From: Armatimonadota bacterium
GTDB lineage: Bacteria > Armatimonadota > Fervidibacteria > Fervidibacterales > Thermosaccharophagaceae
Direction of reading: 5' to 3'
Assembly: GCA_025062195.1 (NCBI GenBank)
Contig: JANXAS010000003.1
Location: 1 to 64,000 of the forward strand
Length of the DNA stretch: 64,000 nucleotides
Shown here: positions 53,125 through 63,058 of the stretch, piece by piece
How the letters are laid out: each line of letters begins with the position of its first letter
Numbering within the stretch: position 1 is the first letter of the stretch
Made by a program: the position numbers and the translations under genes
The notes under the pieces: generated by a model
Database searches by the model: none
Seen by the model: only the letters and a program-made list of their open reading frames with translations
What the model was told of the DNA's origin: nothing

Positions 53125-53375
53125 GCCTCCTTAGACAACTCAAGAGAGTCAGCATCAAACATTGAGGCGACTTCAGCAAGCAGCATTGCTTTTACATACT
53201 CTGGCAGGCTGTGGTCAAGCACCACAATCCACTTGCCCCTGTATCGTCCCGCACCACCTTTTCCAGAAAACTTTCCCTTAAGTATGCGCACACCGAGCTT
53301 GCAAAGAGCACCCTCAAGTTCCTCGCATAGCTTTGCTGCCTGTTCCTTTTGCATCGTGAGCTTCAATGTGCGCAT
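53028..53375 (-). CDS. Small protein of unknown function, convergent overlap with the YfhO-like gene
   Basis: 115 residues: a helical start (KLTMQKEQAAKLCEELEGAL), a glycine-rich basic middle (LKGKFSGKGGAGRYRGKWIV), a second helical part (LPEYVKAMLLAEVASMFDAD, LSKEAQCLIERLRRS) and an acidic end. No motif recognised. The basic and aromatic middle could contact nucleic acid. Its last 97 bp overlap the end of the YfhO-like gene tail to tail. ATG 53375 has GGGGG 10 nt upstream. Amino-acid composition looks like a real protein, but homologues were not checked. Confidence 0.55.
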   Translation of the reverse strand: MRTLKLTMQKEQAAKLCEELEGALCKLGVRILKGKFSGKGGAGRYRGKWIVVLDHSLPEYVKAMLLAEVASMFDADSLELSKEAQCLIERLRRSAKNSNPISAEKEEAETNEPIK

Positions 53376-53452
53376 AAGGCTGTGCCCCCAACAAATTGGG
53401 CTGCATACTATAAAGCCAGCCTGACAAATAGTTCATAAGTGCGCAAGTATAA

Positions 53453-54418
53453 TTAGCGTTTGCGCCCTATCGTCCTCTTGGCAGTCTCAGCGATGTTATC
53501 TGCGGTCAAACCATAGTAGCGCAAGAGGTCATCAGGATCGCCAGAGCGTGAATATGTATCTCCGAGATTGACGAAGCCAATTGGCACGGGGTATCTCTCC
53601 GCAGCAGCCATTGCAACAACGCTTCCAAGCCCACCATATGCGAAATGCTCTTCAGCAACAACTATTGCGCCAGTATCCCTTGCAGCCTCTTCAATTGCGT
53701 AGGCGTCAATTGGCTTAACAGTGTGCATATCCAGCACTCGTGCACTAATCCCATCTTGCTCAAGCAGGTGGGCAGCTTCAAGTGCGGCTGCAACCATTAT
53801 CCCGTTGGCTATGAGCGTAACATCCCTGCCGTCGCGAAGCTTATTTGCCTTGCCTATGGTGAAGTTGCACCCATCGGTGTAAACGATCGGGACTTCTGGG
53901 CGACCAACTCGTATGTAGACCGGACCATTATGGTAGATTGCCGCTCTAACCGCTTCCCTTGTTTCAACTTCATCTGCAGGCACTATGACAACGAAGCCAC
54001 CCAGCGCACATGCAAGTGCCACATCCTCAACGCCCATCTGTGAAGGACCATCTTGACCGATGCTTATACCGGCATGGCTCCCGACAAGCTTGACATTCAT
54101 CCTTGGATATGCAACTGACATGCGCAGTTGATCAAAAGCGTTGCACATAAGGAAGCAGGCAAAGCTCGCCACAACCGGTATCTTGCCGCACGCAGCCATT
54201 CCACCAGCAACACCAACCATGTTTGATTCGGCGATCCCGAAGTTGAAGAAGCGTTCCGGGAAGCGCTTCGCGAAGTGCTCTGTGCGAGTTGAATTGTTCA
54301 CATCGCCGTCTATGACTACGATGTTTGGCACTTCCTCCCCAAGCTCAGCGAGGGCTCTTCCAAATGCTTCCCTTGTTGAGAGACCAAGCTTTAATCCAAT
54401 TCTCCTTCCCAGCTCCAT
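53453..54418 (-). CDS. Transketolase, C-terminal subunit
   Basis: Second half of a split transketolase: the pyrimidine-binding domain (REAFGRALAELGEEVPNIVV, DGDVNNSTRT, FFNFGIAESNMVGVAGGMA with the activating Glu, GISIGQDGPSQMGVEDVA) and the transketolase C domain (VLDMHTVKPIDAYAIEEAAR, VVAEEHFAYGGLGSVVA). 321 residues. Together with the upstream subunit it transfers two-carbon units between sugar phosphates in the pentose phosphate pathway using thiamine diphosphate. Its ATG lies inside the end of the N-terminal subunit gene (28-bp overlap), so the two should be made in balance. Confidence 0.95.
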   Translation of the reverse strand: MELGRRIGLKLGLSTREAFGRALAELGEEVPNIVVIDGDVNNSTRTEHFAKRFPERFFNFGIAESNMVGVAGGMAACGKIPVVASFACFLMCNAFDQLRMSVAYPRMNVKLVGSHAGISIGQDGPSQMGVEDVALACALGGFVVIVPADEVETREAVRAAIYHNGPVYIRVGRPEVPIVYTDGCNFTIGKANKLRDGRDVTLIANGIMVAAALEAAHLLEQDGISARVLDMHTVKPIDAYAIEEAARDTGAIVVAEEHFAYGGLGSVVAMAAAERYPVPIGFVNLGDTYSRSGDPDDLLRYYGLTADNIAETAKRTIGRKR

Positions 54419-55251
54419 CCCAATTCCTCCAATGCCCTTTTGGCTTCATCAATTTTTATCGCACGCCCATGCATGTCACTTCTGTGCTCAAGGAATGAAA
54501 CACCCTTGCCCTTAATGGTGTGAGCGATAATGACTGTCGGAGTGCCCTTAATAGGCTTGCTCTTTGCAAGCCTTAATGCGCTCAGCACCTGTTCAAGGTC
54601 ATGTCCGTCTATTTCCTGCACATGCCAACCAAATGCGCGCCACTTATCGGCGAATGGGCGATAGTCCATGACATCAAACACGCAACCTGTCTGCTGATAC
54701 TTATTGTGGTCAACGATACATGTCAAGTTATCCACCTTGAAATGCTTTGCAGCCATTGCAGCCTCCCAAACTTGTCCCTCGTCGCACTCGCCATCGCCAA
54801 CCATTGTGAAGACATGATAGTCTCTTCCATCAAGGCGAGCAGCGAGAGCATGTCCTAAACCGATTGAGAGTCCTTGCCCAAGTGAGCCTGTGGATGCCTC
54901 AATTCCTGGAAGAGCGCGCATGTTCGGGTGACCTTCAAGTGGGCTTCCGAGCTGACGAAGCGTCTTGAGTTGCTCAACTGGGAAGTAACCGGCTTCGGCA
55001 AGAACAGCATAGAGTGCTGGGCAGCCATGCCCTTTGCTCAAAATGAATCTGTCTCTATCTTCCCAGTATGGGTTGGATGGGTCGTAGCGCAATATGCCGC
55101 CAAAGTAAAGGGCAACAACCACTTCAACCATTGAGAGGGCAGTTGTTGGATGCCCTGAGCCTGCCAGAGTCGTCATCACAATGATATGCTTGCGAATGAG
55201 CCTCGCCTTTTCCCTCAACTGCTCAATGCCCAATGCTGGTGCGACTGCCAT
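54391..55251 (-). CDS. Transketolase, N-terminal subunit
   Basis: Thiamine-diphosphate-binding half, about 286 residues: GSGHPTTALSMVEVVVALYF, DRFILSKGHGCPALYAVLAE, EGHPNMRALPGIEASTGSLG, GLSIGLGHALAARLDGRDYH, then the cofactor motif VGDGECDEGQVWEAAMAA and HNKYQQTG. ATG 55251 is preferred (GAGGGGTGG upstream); GTG 55263 would lie on the ribosome site. The split arrangement is common in bacteria outside Proteobacteria. Confidence 0.95.
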   Translation of the reverse strand: MAVAPALGIEQLREKARLIRKHIIVMTTLAGSGHPTTALSMVEVVVALYFGGILRYDPSNPYWEDRDRFILSKGHGCPALYAVLAEAGYFPVEQLKTLRQLGSPLEGHPNMRALPGIEASTGSLGQGLSIGLGHALAARLDGRDYHVFTMVGDGECDEGQVWEAAMAAKHFKVDNLTCIVDHNKYQQTGCVFDVMDYRPFADKWRAFGWHVQEIDGHDLEQVLSALRLAKSKPIKGTPTVIIAHTIKGKGVSFLEHRSDMHGRAIKIDEAKRALEELGWSWEGELD

Positions 55252-55263
55252 AGCACATTCCAC

Positions 55264-55602
55264 CCCTCGCTCAATCGCTGCTATCTTATGGGTCGTCTGC
55301 TATGCTTAAGGACACTCACCGCTTATTAGTTGCAAGCCGCACATACGACAGTGTAGCGTAAGGGCGCACCAATATAGCCATGCCATTGAAGCACCATCGC
55401 CAGCTATGCTTACTGACAACGTTTTGAGCGGCACAACAGCATGCCCGATTTCTTTTGGCGCATTTTGCGCGCCCATACGGTTTGCAAACCGTCAACCCGC
55501 CGTTTGCGTCTCGCTCACAGTTTGATTTTTGCCAACAATTTTGCAATACCAAGCAGCGCATCATTGCAATCGGATAATAAACATAGCCTATGTTTATGAG
55601 GT
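55264..55602. other. Intergenic region upstream of the transketolase operon
   Basis: About 340 bp. A 96-codon minus-strand frame here is Cys-rich, lacks family features and is not called. The region contains the perfect palindrome listed separately. The transketolase promoter is expected here. Confidence 0.5.
55477..55492. promoter_or_regulatory. Perfect 16-bp palindrome, possible operator
   Basis: ACGGTTTGCAAACCGT is fully self-complementary. It lies about 225 bp upstream of the transketolase start. The symmetry suits a dimeric regulator of the LacI or similar type, but no regulator is encoded in the window, so the role is inferred. Confidence 0.4.
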
Positions 55603-56052
55603 TCAAAATTGCCTCTTGCTGTCAAGGAGCAAAGTCACCGGTCCATTGTTATCTATCCTGACAACCATCCTCGCTCCGAACATCCCGTGAGCCACCTTTA
55701 CGCCCTCTTTTTTCAGGGCGCTTATGAATGCCTCATAAAGAGGCTGTGCTAACTCCGGCGGTGCAGCCTCAGTAAAGCTTGGTCGGCGACCCTTCCTGCA
55801 ATCGCCATAGAGTGTGAAGTTGGAAACAACGAGCACTTCGCCATTGGTGTCAAGCACCGAGAGGTTGAGTCTCCCAGAGTCATCCTCAAAGACTCGCAGG
55901 TGCGCAACTTTGCCCGCAAGGTAGTGGGCATCCGCTTCCTCATCCTCAACTCCGATGCCAAGCAAAACTGCTAAGCCATCTCCCACTGACGCTATCACAT
56001 TCCCATCAACCTCAACATGCGCGTATTTTATGCGCTGCACTACTGCCCGCAC
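55603..56052 (-). CDS. dtd: D-aminoacyl-tRNA deacylase
   Basis: Removes D-amino acids (and Gly mischarged on tRNA-Ala) from tRNAs. 149 residues: [75 protein letters not shown] (family S-Q-F-T-L, here SNFTL) and the cis-proline active-site motif [14 protein letters not shown] 56052 with GGGTGA upstream. It follows trpE by 29 bp on the same strand, so the two are probably cotranscribed. Confidence 0.95.
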   Translation of the reverse strand: MRAVVQRIKYAHVEVDGNVIASVGDGLAVLLGIGVEDEEADAHYLAGKVAHLRVFEDDSGRLNLSVLDTNGEVLVVSNFTLYGDCRKGRRPSFTEAAPPELAQPLYEAFISALKKEGVKVAHGMFGARMVVRIDNNGPVTLLLDSKRQF

Positions 56053-56081
56053 TTTCGTTCACCCTTCCCCAAAATTATGGT

Positions 56082-57572
56082 TTAAAGTTCATTGTGCGCC
56101 ATCTCAATTGCGGCTATAAGTGCCATTGCCTTGTTCAATGTCTCCTCATATTCGCGCTGCGGTATTGAGTCCGAAACTATGCCAGCGCCAGCTTGAACAT
56201 ATGCGTCATTGCCCTTCATCACGATTGTGCGAATCGTTATCGCCGTGTCCATATTCCCCGAGAAGCTAAAATAGCCAACAGCACCCGCATATGGGCCGCG
56301 CCTTGTCGGCTCAAGCTCCTCAATTATCTCCATAGCTCTCACCTTTGGAGCGCCAGAGACAGTCCCGGCTGGAAATGAAGCCCTGAGCAAATCGTAGGGT
56401 GTATAGCGTTCATCAAGTTCTCCCTCAACCGTTGAATATATGTGCATGACATGTGAATAACGCTCAACCTGCATTAACTCCGTCACCTTGACGCTGCCTG
56501 TTTTGCAAACACGCCCAATGTCGTTTCGCCCGAGGTCAACGAGCATTATATGTTCGGCACGCTCCTTCTCATCTCTTAACAACTCCGTTTCAAGGCGCTT
56601 ATCTTCCTCGGGTGTTTTACCGCGCCGCCTTGTTCCAGCTAACGGTCTTGTGCGCACGTGCCCGTCAATGCATGTGACGAGTATTTCAGGTGATGAGCCT
56701 ATAAGATGCAGGTCTCCGAAGGTCAGATAGAACATGTATGGCGATGGATTGATTGAACGCAGCGCACGGTAGATATTAAAGCTGTCAACGCTCACCTTCG
56801 TTTGTAGGCGCTGAGAGAGCACAACCTGGATGCAATCTCCTGCGGCAATATACTCCTTAGCTCTCCTGACGATGTCCAAGAAGTAATCACGGCTCATGTT
56901 TGAAGTGATGTTTAGATGAGAGGTTTTCGGCTGCGTTAAGGATTTTGGCAAATTGAGTTGTCCCCCACTCAATACCTTGAGCGTTTCCTCAATCCTTATA
57001 ATGGCACTTTCATATGCGGCTTTTGGATCGCCCTCAACATAGGCATTAACGAGCACCCTCATCTTTCGCATCACATGGTCAAAGATAATGACGGTGTCAG
57101 CAAGCATGAAATAGCAATCCGGGAGCTGCAGGTCATCCTCAGCCAGCTCCGGTAGGTGCTCAAAGAACCTGACCATATCATAAGCTATGTAACCAACAGC
57201 ACCACCACAGAATCGCGGCAACCCCGGCAACGAGGCGAATTTGAACTCGCTCATCATGCTTTGAAGGACATGCAAAGGGTCTTCACCGCTCTTTAGGTGC
57301 CTCTCAGTAACTGTCTCGCCACGCTCAATTCGCACAAGGTCACCCTTGCTTGAAAGGCACATTAGCGGTTTGGTCCCGAGAAAGGAGTAGCGAGCGATTA
57401 TTTCACCGCCTTCAACGCTCTCAAGGAGGAATGAATAAGGTCCTTTGCGCAACTTCAAAAATGCCGACACGGGCGTCTCCAAATCGGCAAGCATCTCGCC
57501 ATACACCGGGATCAAATTTCCATATGAAGATAGCTCAATGAACTCGCTCAATGTTGGTCTGATGACACCCAT
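56082..57572 (-). CDS. trpE: Anthranilate synthase component I
   Basis: First committed step of tryptophan synthesis: chorismate to anthranilate with an amidotransferase partner (not in the window). About 496 residues from ATG 57572 (GAGGTG 7 nt upstream; longer open frame to 57638 unsupported). N-terminal domain with [20 protein letters not shown] (Trp feedback-site region) and [20 protein letters not shown]; the chorismate-binding domain has [79 protein letters not shown] and [10 protein letters not shown]. No trp leader peptide was recognised upstream. Confidence 0.95.
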   Translation of the reverse strand: MGVIRPTLSEFIELSSYGNLIPVYGEMLADLETPVSAFLKLRKGPYSFLLESVEGGEIIARYSFLGTKPLMCLSSKGDLVRIERGETVTERHLKSGEDPLHVLQSMMSEFKFASLPGLPRFCGGAVGYIAYDMVRFFEHLPELAEDDLQLPDCYFMLADTVIIFDHVMRKMRVLVNAYVEGDPKAAYESAIIRIEETLKVLSGGQLNLPKSLTQPKTSHLNITSNMSRDYFLDIVRRAKEYIAAGDCIQVVLSQRLQTKVSVDSFNIYRALRSINPSPYMFYLTFGDLHLIGSSPEILVTCIDGHVRTRPLAGTRRRGKTPEEDKRLETELLRDEKERAEHIMLVDLGRNDIGRVCKTGSVKVTELMQVERYSHVMHIYSTVEGELDERYTPYDLLRASFPAGTVSGAPKVRAMEIIEELEPTRRGPYAGAVGYFSFSGNMDTAITIRTIVMKGNDAYVQAGAGIVSDSIPQREYEETLNKAMALIAAIEMAHNEL

Positions 57573-57715
57573 CACTCTGCACCTCAAATTTTGTTCGTAT
57601 GAAAGTCCGCTTGTTACAGTGTGCAGCCAAACTAACAATTTAATGGTTGAGCCTCGCTATTAGCATAACGGCATAAAATATCGCTGGCAACATTAAAACG
57701 GGTGATGTCGCTGCG

Positions 57716-58339
57716 ATGGCGGATGAGCATAAACGCTCAAAGGCTCATTTTAGAAGGCTCGTCAAAGAAAGGTTTAGAACGCTGTCAGTTGGCGATAGGG
57801 AGAGGCTCAGCAAATTGATCTGTCAGCGCTCATTGCACCTGCTGCGTTCAATCGGCGCACATACAGTCATGCTATATGTCCCGATGCATGATGAGGTGGA
57901 TGTTGAGCCGCTCATAAGGAGCTTACTCGGTGAGGGTGTGAGGGTGTGTCTTCCTCGCATTGAAAAGCCCCTGTGTAAAGTCACGCCGAGGCTTATCTCT
58001 TCATTTGATGAACAAATTGCAATTGGCACTTTTGGCATAAGGGAGCCAAAGGAAGAATGCCAAGTTGTGCCATTAGACGAGATAGAGGTTGTCATAGTGC
58101 CGGGCAGAGCGTTTGACGAGCAGTGCAAACGCATCGGGAGGGGTGGCGGATATTATGACCGCTTTTTGTGTGAGCTGCCTGAAACAGCATGCTCAATTGG
58201 GGTTGCGTTTGAGTTTCAAGTGTTTGATTCAATCCCGGCTGACGAAAACGACATCTCGGTTGATTGCATCATCACCGAGAGGCGGATAATTTTTTCGGAG
58301 CGCTTCGTGAGGCGATTTGGCGCATGCATTAGTTGGTGA
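57716..58339 (+). CDS. 5-formyltetrahydrofolate cyclo-ligase
   Basis: ATP-dependent conversion of 5-formyl-THF to 5,10-methenyl-THF, 207 residues. Motifs: RLSKLICQRSLHLLRSIGAH, VMLYVPMHDEVDVEPLI, FGIREPKEE, VVIVPGRAFDEQCKRIGRGG and GGYYDRFLCELPETACSIGV, the ATP/metal signature. ATG 57716, divergent from trpE with about 140 bp between the starts. Folate one-carbon metabolism, cytoplasm. Confidence 0.93.
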   Translation: MADEHKRSKAHFRRLVKERFRTLSVGDRERLSKLICQRSLHLLRSIGAHTVMLYVPMHDEVDVEPLIRSLLGEGVRVCLPRIEKPLCKVTPRLISSFDEQIAIGTFGIREPKEECQVVPLDEIEVVIVPGRAFDEQCKRIGRGGGYYDRFLCELPETACSIGVAFEFQVFDSIPADENDISVDCIITERRIIFSERFVRRFGACISW

Positions 58340-58357
58340 AGACGGTTTTGGTTAATG

Positions 58358-59800
58358 TCATGGGGCGCTTTGTTGGATAGCAACTTTACCCCTCCGTTCA
58401 ATCACGCCGGTGATGCCAATTGAAGCGAGCATGATTAGCCACGGCTCTGCAACTGCTCTAAATCTTGGTTCAAGCTGTGGACCCGGAGTGAGAAGCAGAT
58501 AGAGTGATATGGCGATGCAGATGAGGCAGATTGTTCTTGCGATGTCCCTGCGCACAATATACACTTTAATAGTGCCAAGAGCTATGCCCTCAATTAGCAA
58601 TGTGAAGATGAGGCTGTAAAACCAAAGCAGCTTAGCTCCGAGGGGCAATGGTTTTAGGCGTTCATTCCATGCAAGGGAGATTGCCGTGCCCACCTTTCCA
58701 TCATTGAGAAGCCTCATCAATCTTTCCCTTATCGGCTCATCAAACACTTTTCCCTCAACTCCGGAAAACTTCGCAAGCACATCTCTAATTGGTATGGTCA
58801 TGAAAAGGTAATGCATAAAGCCCTCGGCGTGCACCAGGACGGTTTCAGTCGGGTGTTGCCTTACTATCTCTTTGGCGCGCCTCATCAACGCCATAGTGTT
58901 CCTTGGGTCTTGTATTGCTGGCTGCCATATATCCTCTGCGTCCTCAGCTTTGAACGGGCGCATCCCATCAAAGTCGGATATGGATTCATTGAACAGCCGA
59001 ACTTGTGCTTGCTCAAGTGATAAGCCGGTTGCACGAGAGAGCACCGAGGCGGCATTGTAATAAGCAAATGCAATGTGATGCCCTGTGCAAAGGAAGAGCA
59101 TTTTGAAGGCAATGAAGTTGCGAATGAGCCATGGCACAATCGGCAGCAGTGACGAAACAGCGAATTTGACCATTGCAAGAAGCCATTGCGATAAAGTGAG
59201 CCTGCGCATCGCTATAGCGAGCGCTATGAACCAAATGAACCATATCCCGATGCCAACGGGTCTTGTGAGCGTAGCCAAGCCGAGCATCAAGCCACAAGTC
59301 ATGATTGCAAGCGAGCGATGATGCGTAATGGCTTTTAAGCCGGAGAGCGTTGCTGCCAAGATGAAGAAGACAAAGAGTGTTTCTGTCAGCATCCTTTGAC
59401 ACTGGAATATGGGCAACGGCGCTATGGCATATGCGAGTGAGGCGATAATGCCTGCCTGATTTGATGCGCTGCTCGCTATGGCATATATGAATGTGGTATT
59501 GAGGGCATCAATGAAGTTCTGGGCGAGTATGACCGCTATTGGATTTCTATCGGTGGCGCTATAGACTGACGCGATAAATAGAGGGTAGATTGGTGTGCGA
59601 TGCGTGTCCAAAGTGAAAGGTGGCATGCTGGACTGAGAGAATACACGATGTTCAATCAAATTGATGGCAAGCCTCTCGTAGCCATATGAATCGGGCGCGA
59701 GCACTTTCTCTCGCTGGTTAAACCATGTGATTGTGATAGTGCATCTTATGATAAGTGAGAGCAATGCCATCAAGAGTGCGCTTGCGATTTTTCGTGCCAT
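58358..59800 (-). CDS. GT39-like (ArnT/PMT-type) membrane glycosyltransferase
   Basis: 480 residues with about ten transmembrane helices. The first outer loop carries APDSYGYERLAINLIEHRVF, the Asp-containing segment typical of GT-C glycosyltransferases, and THRTPIYPLFIASVYS follows as in family-39 dolichyl-phosphate-sugar transferases. LMLGLATLTRPVGIGIWF is a further family-like segment. It probably transfers a sugar from a lipid carrier to an outer acceptor; donor and acceptor are unknown. ATG 59800. Convergent with the folate cyclo-ligase, 18 bp apart. Confidence 0.8.
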   Translation of the reverse strand: MARKIASALLMALLSLIIRCTITITWFNQREKVLAPDSYGYERLAINLIEHRVFSQSSMPPFTLDTHRTPIYPLFIASVYSATDRNPIAVILAQNFIDALNTTFIYAIASSASNQAGIIASLAYAIAPLPIFQCQRMLTETLFVFFILAATLSGLKAITHHRSLAIMTCGLMLGLATLTRPVGIGIWFIWFIALAIAMRRLTLSQWLLAMVKFAVSSLLPIVPWLIRNFIAFKMLFLCTGHHIAFAYYNAASVLSRATGLSLEQAQVRLFNESISDFDGMRPFKAEDAEDIWQPAIQDPRNTMALMRRAKEIVRQHPTETVLVHAEGFMHYLFMTIPIRDVLAKFSGVEGKVFDEPIRERLMRLLNDGKVGTAISLAWNERLKPLPLGAKLLWFYSLIFTLLIEGIALGTIKVYIVRRDIARTICLICIAISLYLLLTPGPQLEPRFRAVAEPWLIMLASIGITGVIERRGKVAIQQSAP

Positions 59801-59926
59801 GATGATGCACCAGACTTTGCACTGCTAATTTGGGCACGGTCTGATTTGCTTCTTGTGTTCAATGAGTATGATGCGTCAATATAAAGATGTTCATTGGTTT
59901 GCGTTGTTTGGGGGTGGATGCGCAGG

Positions 59927-61369
59927 ATGGGCGATATTTTCATATACAACACGCTCACGCAGAGCAAGGAGAGGTTTGTGACGAGGGAACAAAATAAAGT
60001 CTACATGTATGTGTGCGGCATAACGCCATATGATGCCCTCCATGTTGGGCATGCGAGAACATTCACAGTCTTTGATGTTATGCGCCGCTACTTGGAATAT
60101 CGTGGCTATGAAGTCTTCCATGTGCAGAACATCACCGACATTGATGACAAGATAATCAACCGTGCAAGTGAACTAAACATATCTCCGGGCGAGCTTGTTC
60201 AGCGCCAAATTGCTGAGGCTGAAGAGGACTTGTGTGCTCTTGGGCTTTTGAAACCGCATGTTGAGCCGAGGGTGACAGAACACATTCCCGAGATAATCGA
60301 GATGGTGAGCACATTGATTGAGAAGGGTTATGCGTATCAGGTGGATGGCGATATCTACTTTGATGTTTCAAAGTTCCAGCGCTATGGGCAGCTGTCAAAG
60401 CAAGACTTAAGCTCGCTCATTGCTGGCGCAAGGGTTGAGGTTGACGAGCGACTTAAAAACCCGCTTGACTTTGCCCTGTGGAAGGCTGCCAAGCCGGGAG
60501 AGCCATGTTGGGATAGCCCCTGGGGGAAGGGTCGTCCCGGATGGCACATTGAGTGCAGCGCGATGTCGCTAAAGTATCTTGGGAGCGGTTTTGATATACA
60601 CGGTGGCGCTCTTGACCTTGTTTTCCCACACCATGAAAATGAGATTGCCCAATCGGAGGCTTATACTGGTCAAAGCCCGTTTGTGCGTTATTGGGTGCAC
60701 TCTGGACTTGTAACAGTTGGCGGAAAGAAGATGGCGAAGTCGCTCGGCAACTTCATTAGGTTGAGAGATGCCCTAAATGAACATGGCAAGGATGCGTTGC
60801 GCCTGGCATTTTTGAGCGTTCATTACAGAAGCCCGATGGACTACACAGATGAGCGAATCAGGCAGGCAAAAGCAGCGCTTGAGCGAATAAGTGCTTTCCT
60901 TGCGACAGCTAATTCTCTGATGCGCCACCCTGCAATTGGCGAGACGAAAGACGAGCTTCTGGCGAAGCTTGTTAGTGAGCGTGAGCGCTTTGTGCTTTCA
61001 TTCCACGAGGCGATGGAAGACGACTTCAACACAGCTCAAGCCATCGGTGAGCTGTTTGAGTTTGTTAAAGCAGCAAACACGCTGCTCGTAGAGTTGTTGG
61101 CGTCACCATCAAACGCAGCTCGTGAAGAGGTTGCAAGGTGTGTTGCATCTTTAAGTGAAGCACTGCGCATATTGGGGATAGATGTGCAACCGGCTGCAGC
61201 CGGTTTTGGCGAGGTTGAGCGCCTGATTGAGCTTTTGATTGATGTCCGTCAGAGGCTACGCCAGAAAAGGGACTATGAACTTGCAGACATGATAAGGGAG
61301 CGAATGAAGGAGCTCGGCATAATACTTGAGGACACACCTGCTGGGACGAGATGGAGAAGGGCTACATAA
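59927..61369 (+). CDS. cysS: Cysteinyl-tRNA synthetase
   Basis: Class I synthetase of about 480 residues. YVCGITPYDALHVGHARTFT holds the first zinc Cys and the HIGH motif (HVGH); the other zinc ligands are in GWHIECSAMSLKYLGSGFDI and FPHHENEIAQSEA; KKMAKSLGNFI is the KMSKS motif. The C-terminal DALR-like and tRNA-binding parts follow (FHEAMEDDFNTAQAIGELFE). ATG 59927 is chosen because GDIFIYNTLTQSKE is the normal N-terminus; ATG 59918 and the frame start at 59894 are alternatives. It is divergent from the GT39-like gene. Confidence 0.97.
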   Translation: MGDIFIYNTLTQSKERFVTREQNKVYMYVCGITPYDALHVGHARTFTVFDVMRRYLEYRGYEVFHVQNITDIDDKIINRASELNISPGELVQRQIAEAEEDLCALGLLKPHVEPRVTEHIPEIIEMVSTLIEKGYAYQVDGDIYFDVSKFQRYGQLSKQDLSSLIAGARVEVDERLKNPLDFALWKAAKPGEPCWDSPWGKGRPGWHIECSAMSLKYLGSGFDIHGGALDLVFPHHENEIAQSEAYTGQSPFVRYWVHSGLVTVGGKKMAKSLGNFIRLRDALNEHGKDALRLAFLSVHYRSPMDYTDERIRQAKAALERISAFLATANSLMRHPAIGETKDELLAKLVSERERFVLSFHEAMEDDFNTAQAIGELFEFVKAANTLLVELLASPSNAAREEVARCVASLSEALRILGIDVQPAAAGFGEVERLIELLIDVRQRLRQKRDYELADMIRERMKELGIILEDTPAGTRWRRAT

Positions 61370-61392
61370 AGCTGCAATGAAGGTGTGCGGTG

Positions 61393-62994
61393 ATGGACGA
61401 GATGTTAAAGGGGAAAGCAAATCGTGAGCGAAAGCACTTGAAGCGATGCGTGTTTTGGGGTGCAGTTGTCTTATTTGGTGTGTTGGTCATCTTTTTCCTT
61501 TGGGCATTTTCATTTGCTTTCAAAGATGATGGGCGTATCATCCGAGGGGTTCGTTTTGTTCCAGCTCCTCCTCCAAAGATTTGCTTTTCAAGCGGCATAA
61601 TGCTTGGCGGCGCAACCCCTAAGGAAGCAGAGCTTAGGCTGCTTCAACACAAGGAACAGATTGAGCGAAGCAAAGTATGCATAGTTGCAAAGCCGGTGGG
61701 TGGTGGCTCTCAATGGAAGTTGGGTAATTTTGAAGCTCGCTCAATTGGCATCCGGTTTGATGTTAATTCAGCTGTCAGGGCTGCTTATGAGTATGGGCGG
61801 CGTGGTGGCTTTATGACTCGCTTTAAAGAGCGCTGGTGGGCGATGAGGCATGGCTTGGCAGTGTATCCGAAATATGTTTTGAATGAGACGCTTGCAGGGC
61901 GGATTGTAGAGCAGCTCAAGCGCAGCATAGAGCGTCCGCCAAAGGATGCGGGAATAAGGTTTGTTGGTGGGCGCATGCAAATTACTTCTGGCTGCTACGG
62001 CAGACGAGTTGGCGAAAACCAGAAAGCCATGAGCCTCTTTCTATGGAGGGCTCTCGTTGAAATGGGCGCTTTCACAAACTACGAGTTACCAATCTTCTTT
62101 GAGCCGGTGCGCCCACAAGTTTCAACCGACGATTTAACTCACATAGATGCGGTCATTGGTAGGTGCATCACTTATTACAGCACCCGAAAGGTGTCTCGTG
62201 CGCACAATATTCGCCTTGCCGCTGCGGCTCTAAATGGAAAGCTTATTCGTCCGGGTGAGGTCTTCTCGTTCAATGAGGCAGTTGGTAAAAGGAGTTTTAA
62301 GCGCGGCTACAGGGTTGCACCAGTGCTTGTGCGAGGCGAGTATAGAGACGACATTGGTGGCGGCGTGTGCCAAGTAGCTGGGACATTGTTCAATGCAGCA
62401 TTGTCTGCCGGCTTGGAAATTGTTGAGAGGCACCGCCACAGTCGTCCAGTTGGCTATTTGCCAGCTGGGATGGATGCAACAGTTGACTATGGAAGGCTTG
62501 ACCTAAAGTTGCGCAACCCATATCCATATGCCGTTTACATAAAGGCGCATTCTAATAGTGGGAGGCTGACGGTGCTTATTCTCGGTAAGCAAGGTAAGCT
62601 GCGGTATGAAGTGCGCAGCGAGTTGATTAAAGTTATTCCGCCACCTGTTGTGGTAAGGTTGGACTCGTCGCTGCCTGTTGGGGCAAAGCGAGTGGAAAAG
62701 CGTGGTCGACATGGATATGTGACAGCCACATGGCGGTTGGTGTATAGGGACGGCAGGGTTGTGCAGAGGGAGTTGATTTGCAGGGATACATATCCGCCGC
62801 AACCCAGGGTTATAAGGGCGTATGCGCCAGCTAATAGGCTGCAGTCATCGGAGAAAACTGCACCGGCATCTCGTAGCGGAGAGAAAAACACCCATGCATC
62901 ATCACACGCAAACCAGCAATCGGTGCACAAAGAAGGGTCATCAAATGAACAGTTAATTGATGTGCACAAGCTCTTCTTCCGAGACAGAGAATGA
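61393..62994 (+). CDS. VanW-family membrane-anchored protein
   Basis: About 533 residues. One N-terminal transmembrane helix (FWGAVVLFGVLVIFFLWAFS), an extracytoplasmic region with a peptidoglycan-binding-4-like domain (about 130-230), then the VanW domain from about 255: IRLAAAALNGKLIRPGEVFS, FNEAVGKRSFKRGYRVAPVL, DDIGGGVCQVAGTLFNAALS, RPVGYLPAGMDATVDYG and NPYPYAVYIKA. A G5-like basic beta segment and a low-complexity tail finish it. VanW proteins are common in Gram-positive and related bacteria and are thought to act at the cell wall; biochemical function is unproven. ATG 61393 has AAGGTG 8 nt upstream. It starts 23 bp after cysS. Confidence 0.88.
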   Translation: MDEMLKGKANRERKHLKRCVFWGAVVLFGVLVIFFLWAFSFAFKDDGRIIRGVRFVPAPPPKICFSSGIMLGGATPKEAELRLLQHKEQIERSKVCIVAKPVGGGSQWKLGNFEARSIGIRFDVNSAVRAAYEYGRRGGFMTRFKERWWAMRHGLAVYPKYVLNETLAGRIVEQLKRSIERPPKDAGIRFVGGRMQITSGCYGRRVGENQKAMSLFLWRALVEMGAFTNYELPIFFEPVRPQVSTDDLTHIDAVIGRCITYYSTRKVSRAHNIRLAAAALNGKLIRPGEVFSFNEAVGKRSFKRGYRVAPVLVRGEYRDDIGGGVCQVAGTLFNAALSAGLEIVERHRHSRPVGYLPAGMDATVDYGRLDLKLRNPYPYAVYIKAHSNSGRLTVLILGKQGKLRYEVRSELIKVIPPPVVVRLDSSLPVGAKRVEKRGRHGYVTATWRLVYRDGRVVQRELICRDTYPPQPRVIRAYAPANRLQSSEKTAPASRSGEKNTHASSHANQQSVHKEGSSNEQLIDVHKLFFRDRE

Positions 62995-63058
62995 GCTTCC
63001 TAAACCAGTTGCAGCTGATAGGGTTTTGCGTTTTGCAGTTTAGCTTTTAGCGTCACCC

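Noticed and set aside
55316..55606. 96-codon minus-strand frame between dtd and transketolase
   Set aside because: Cys-rich, no ribosome site, no motif; more likely non-coding.
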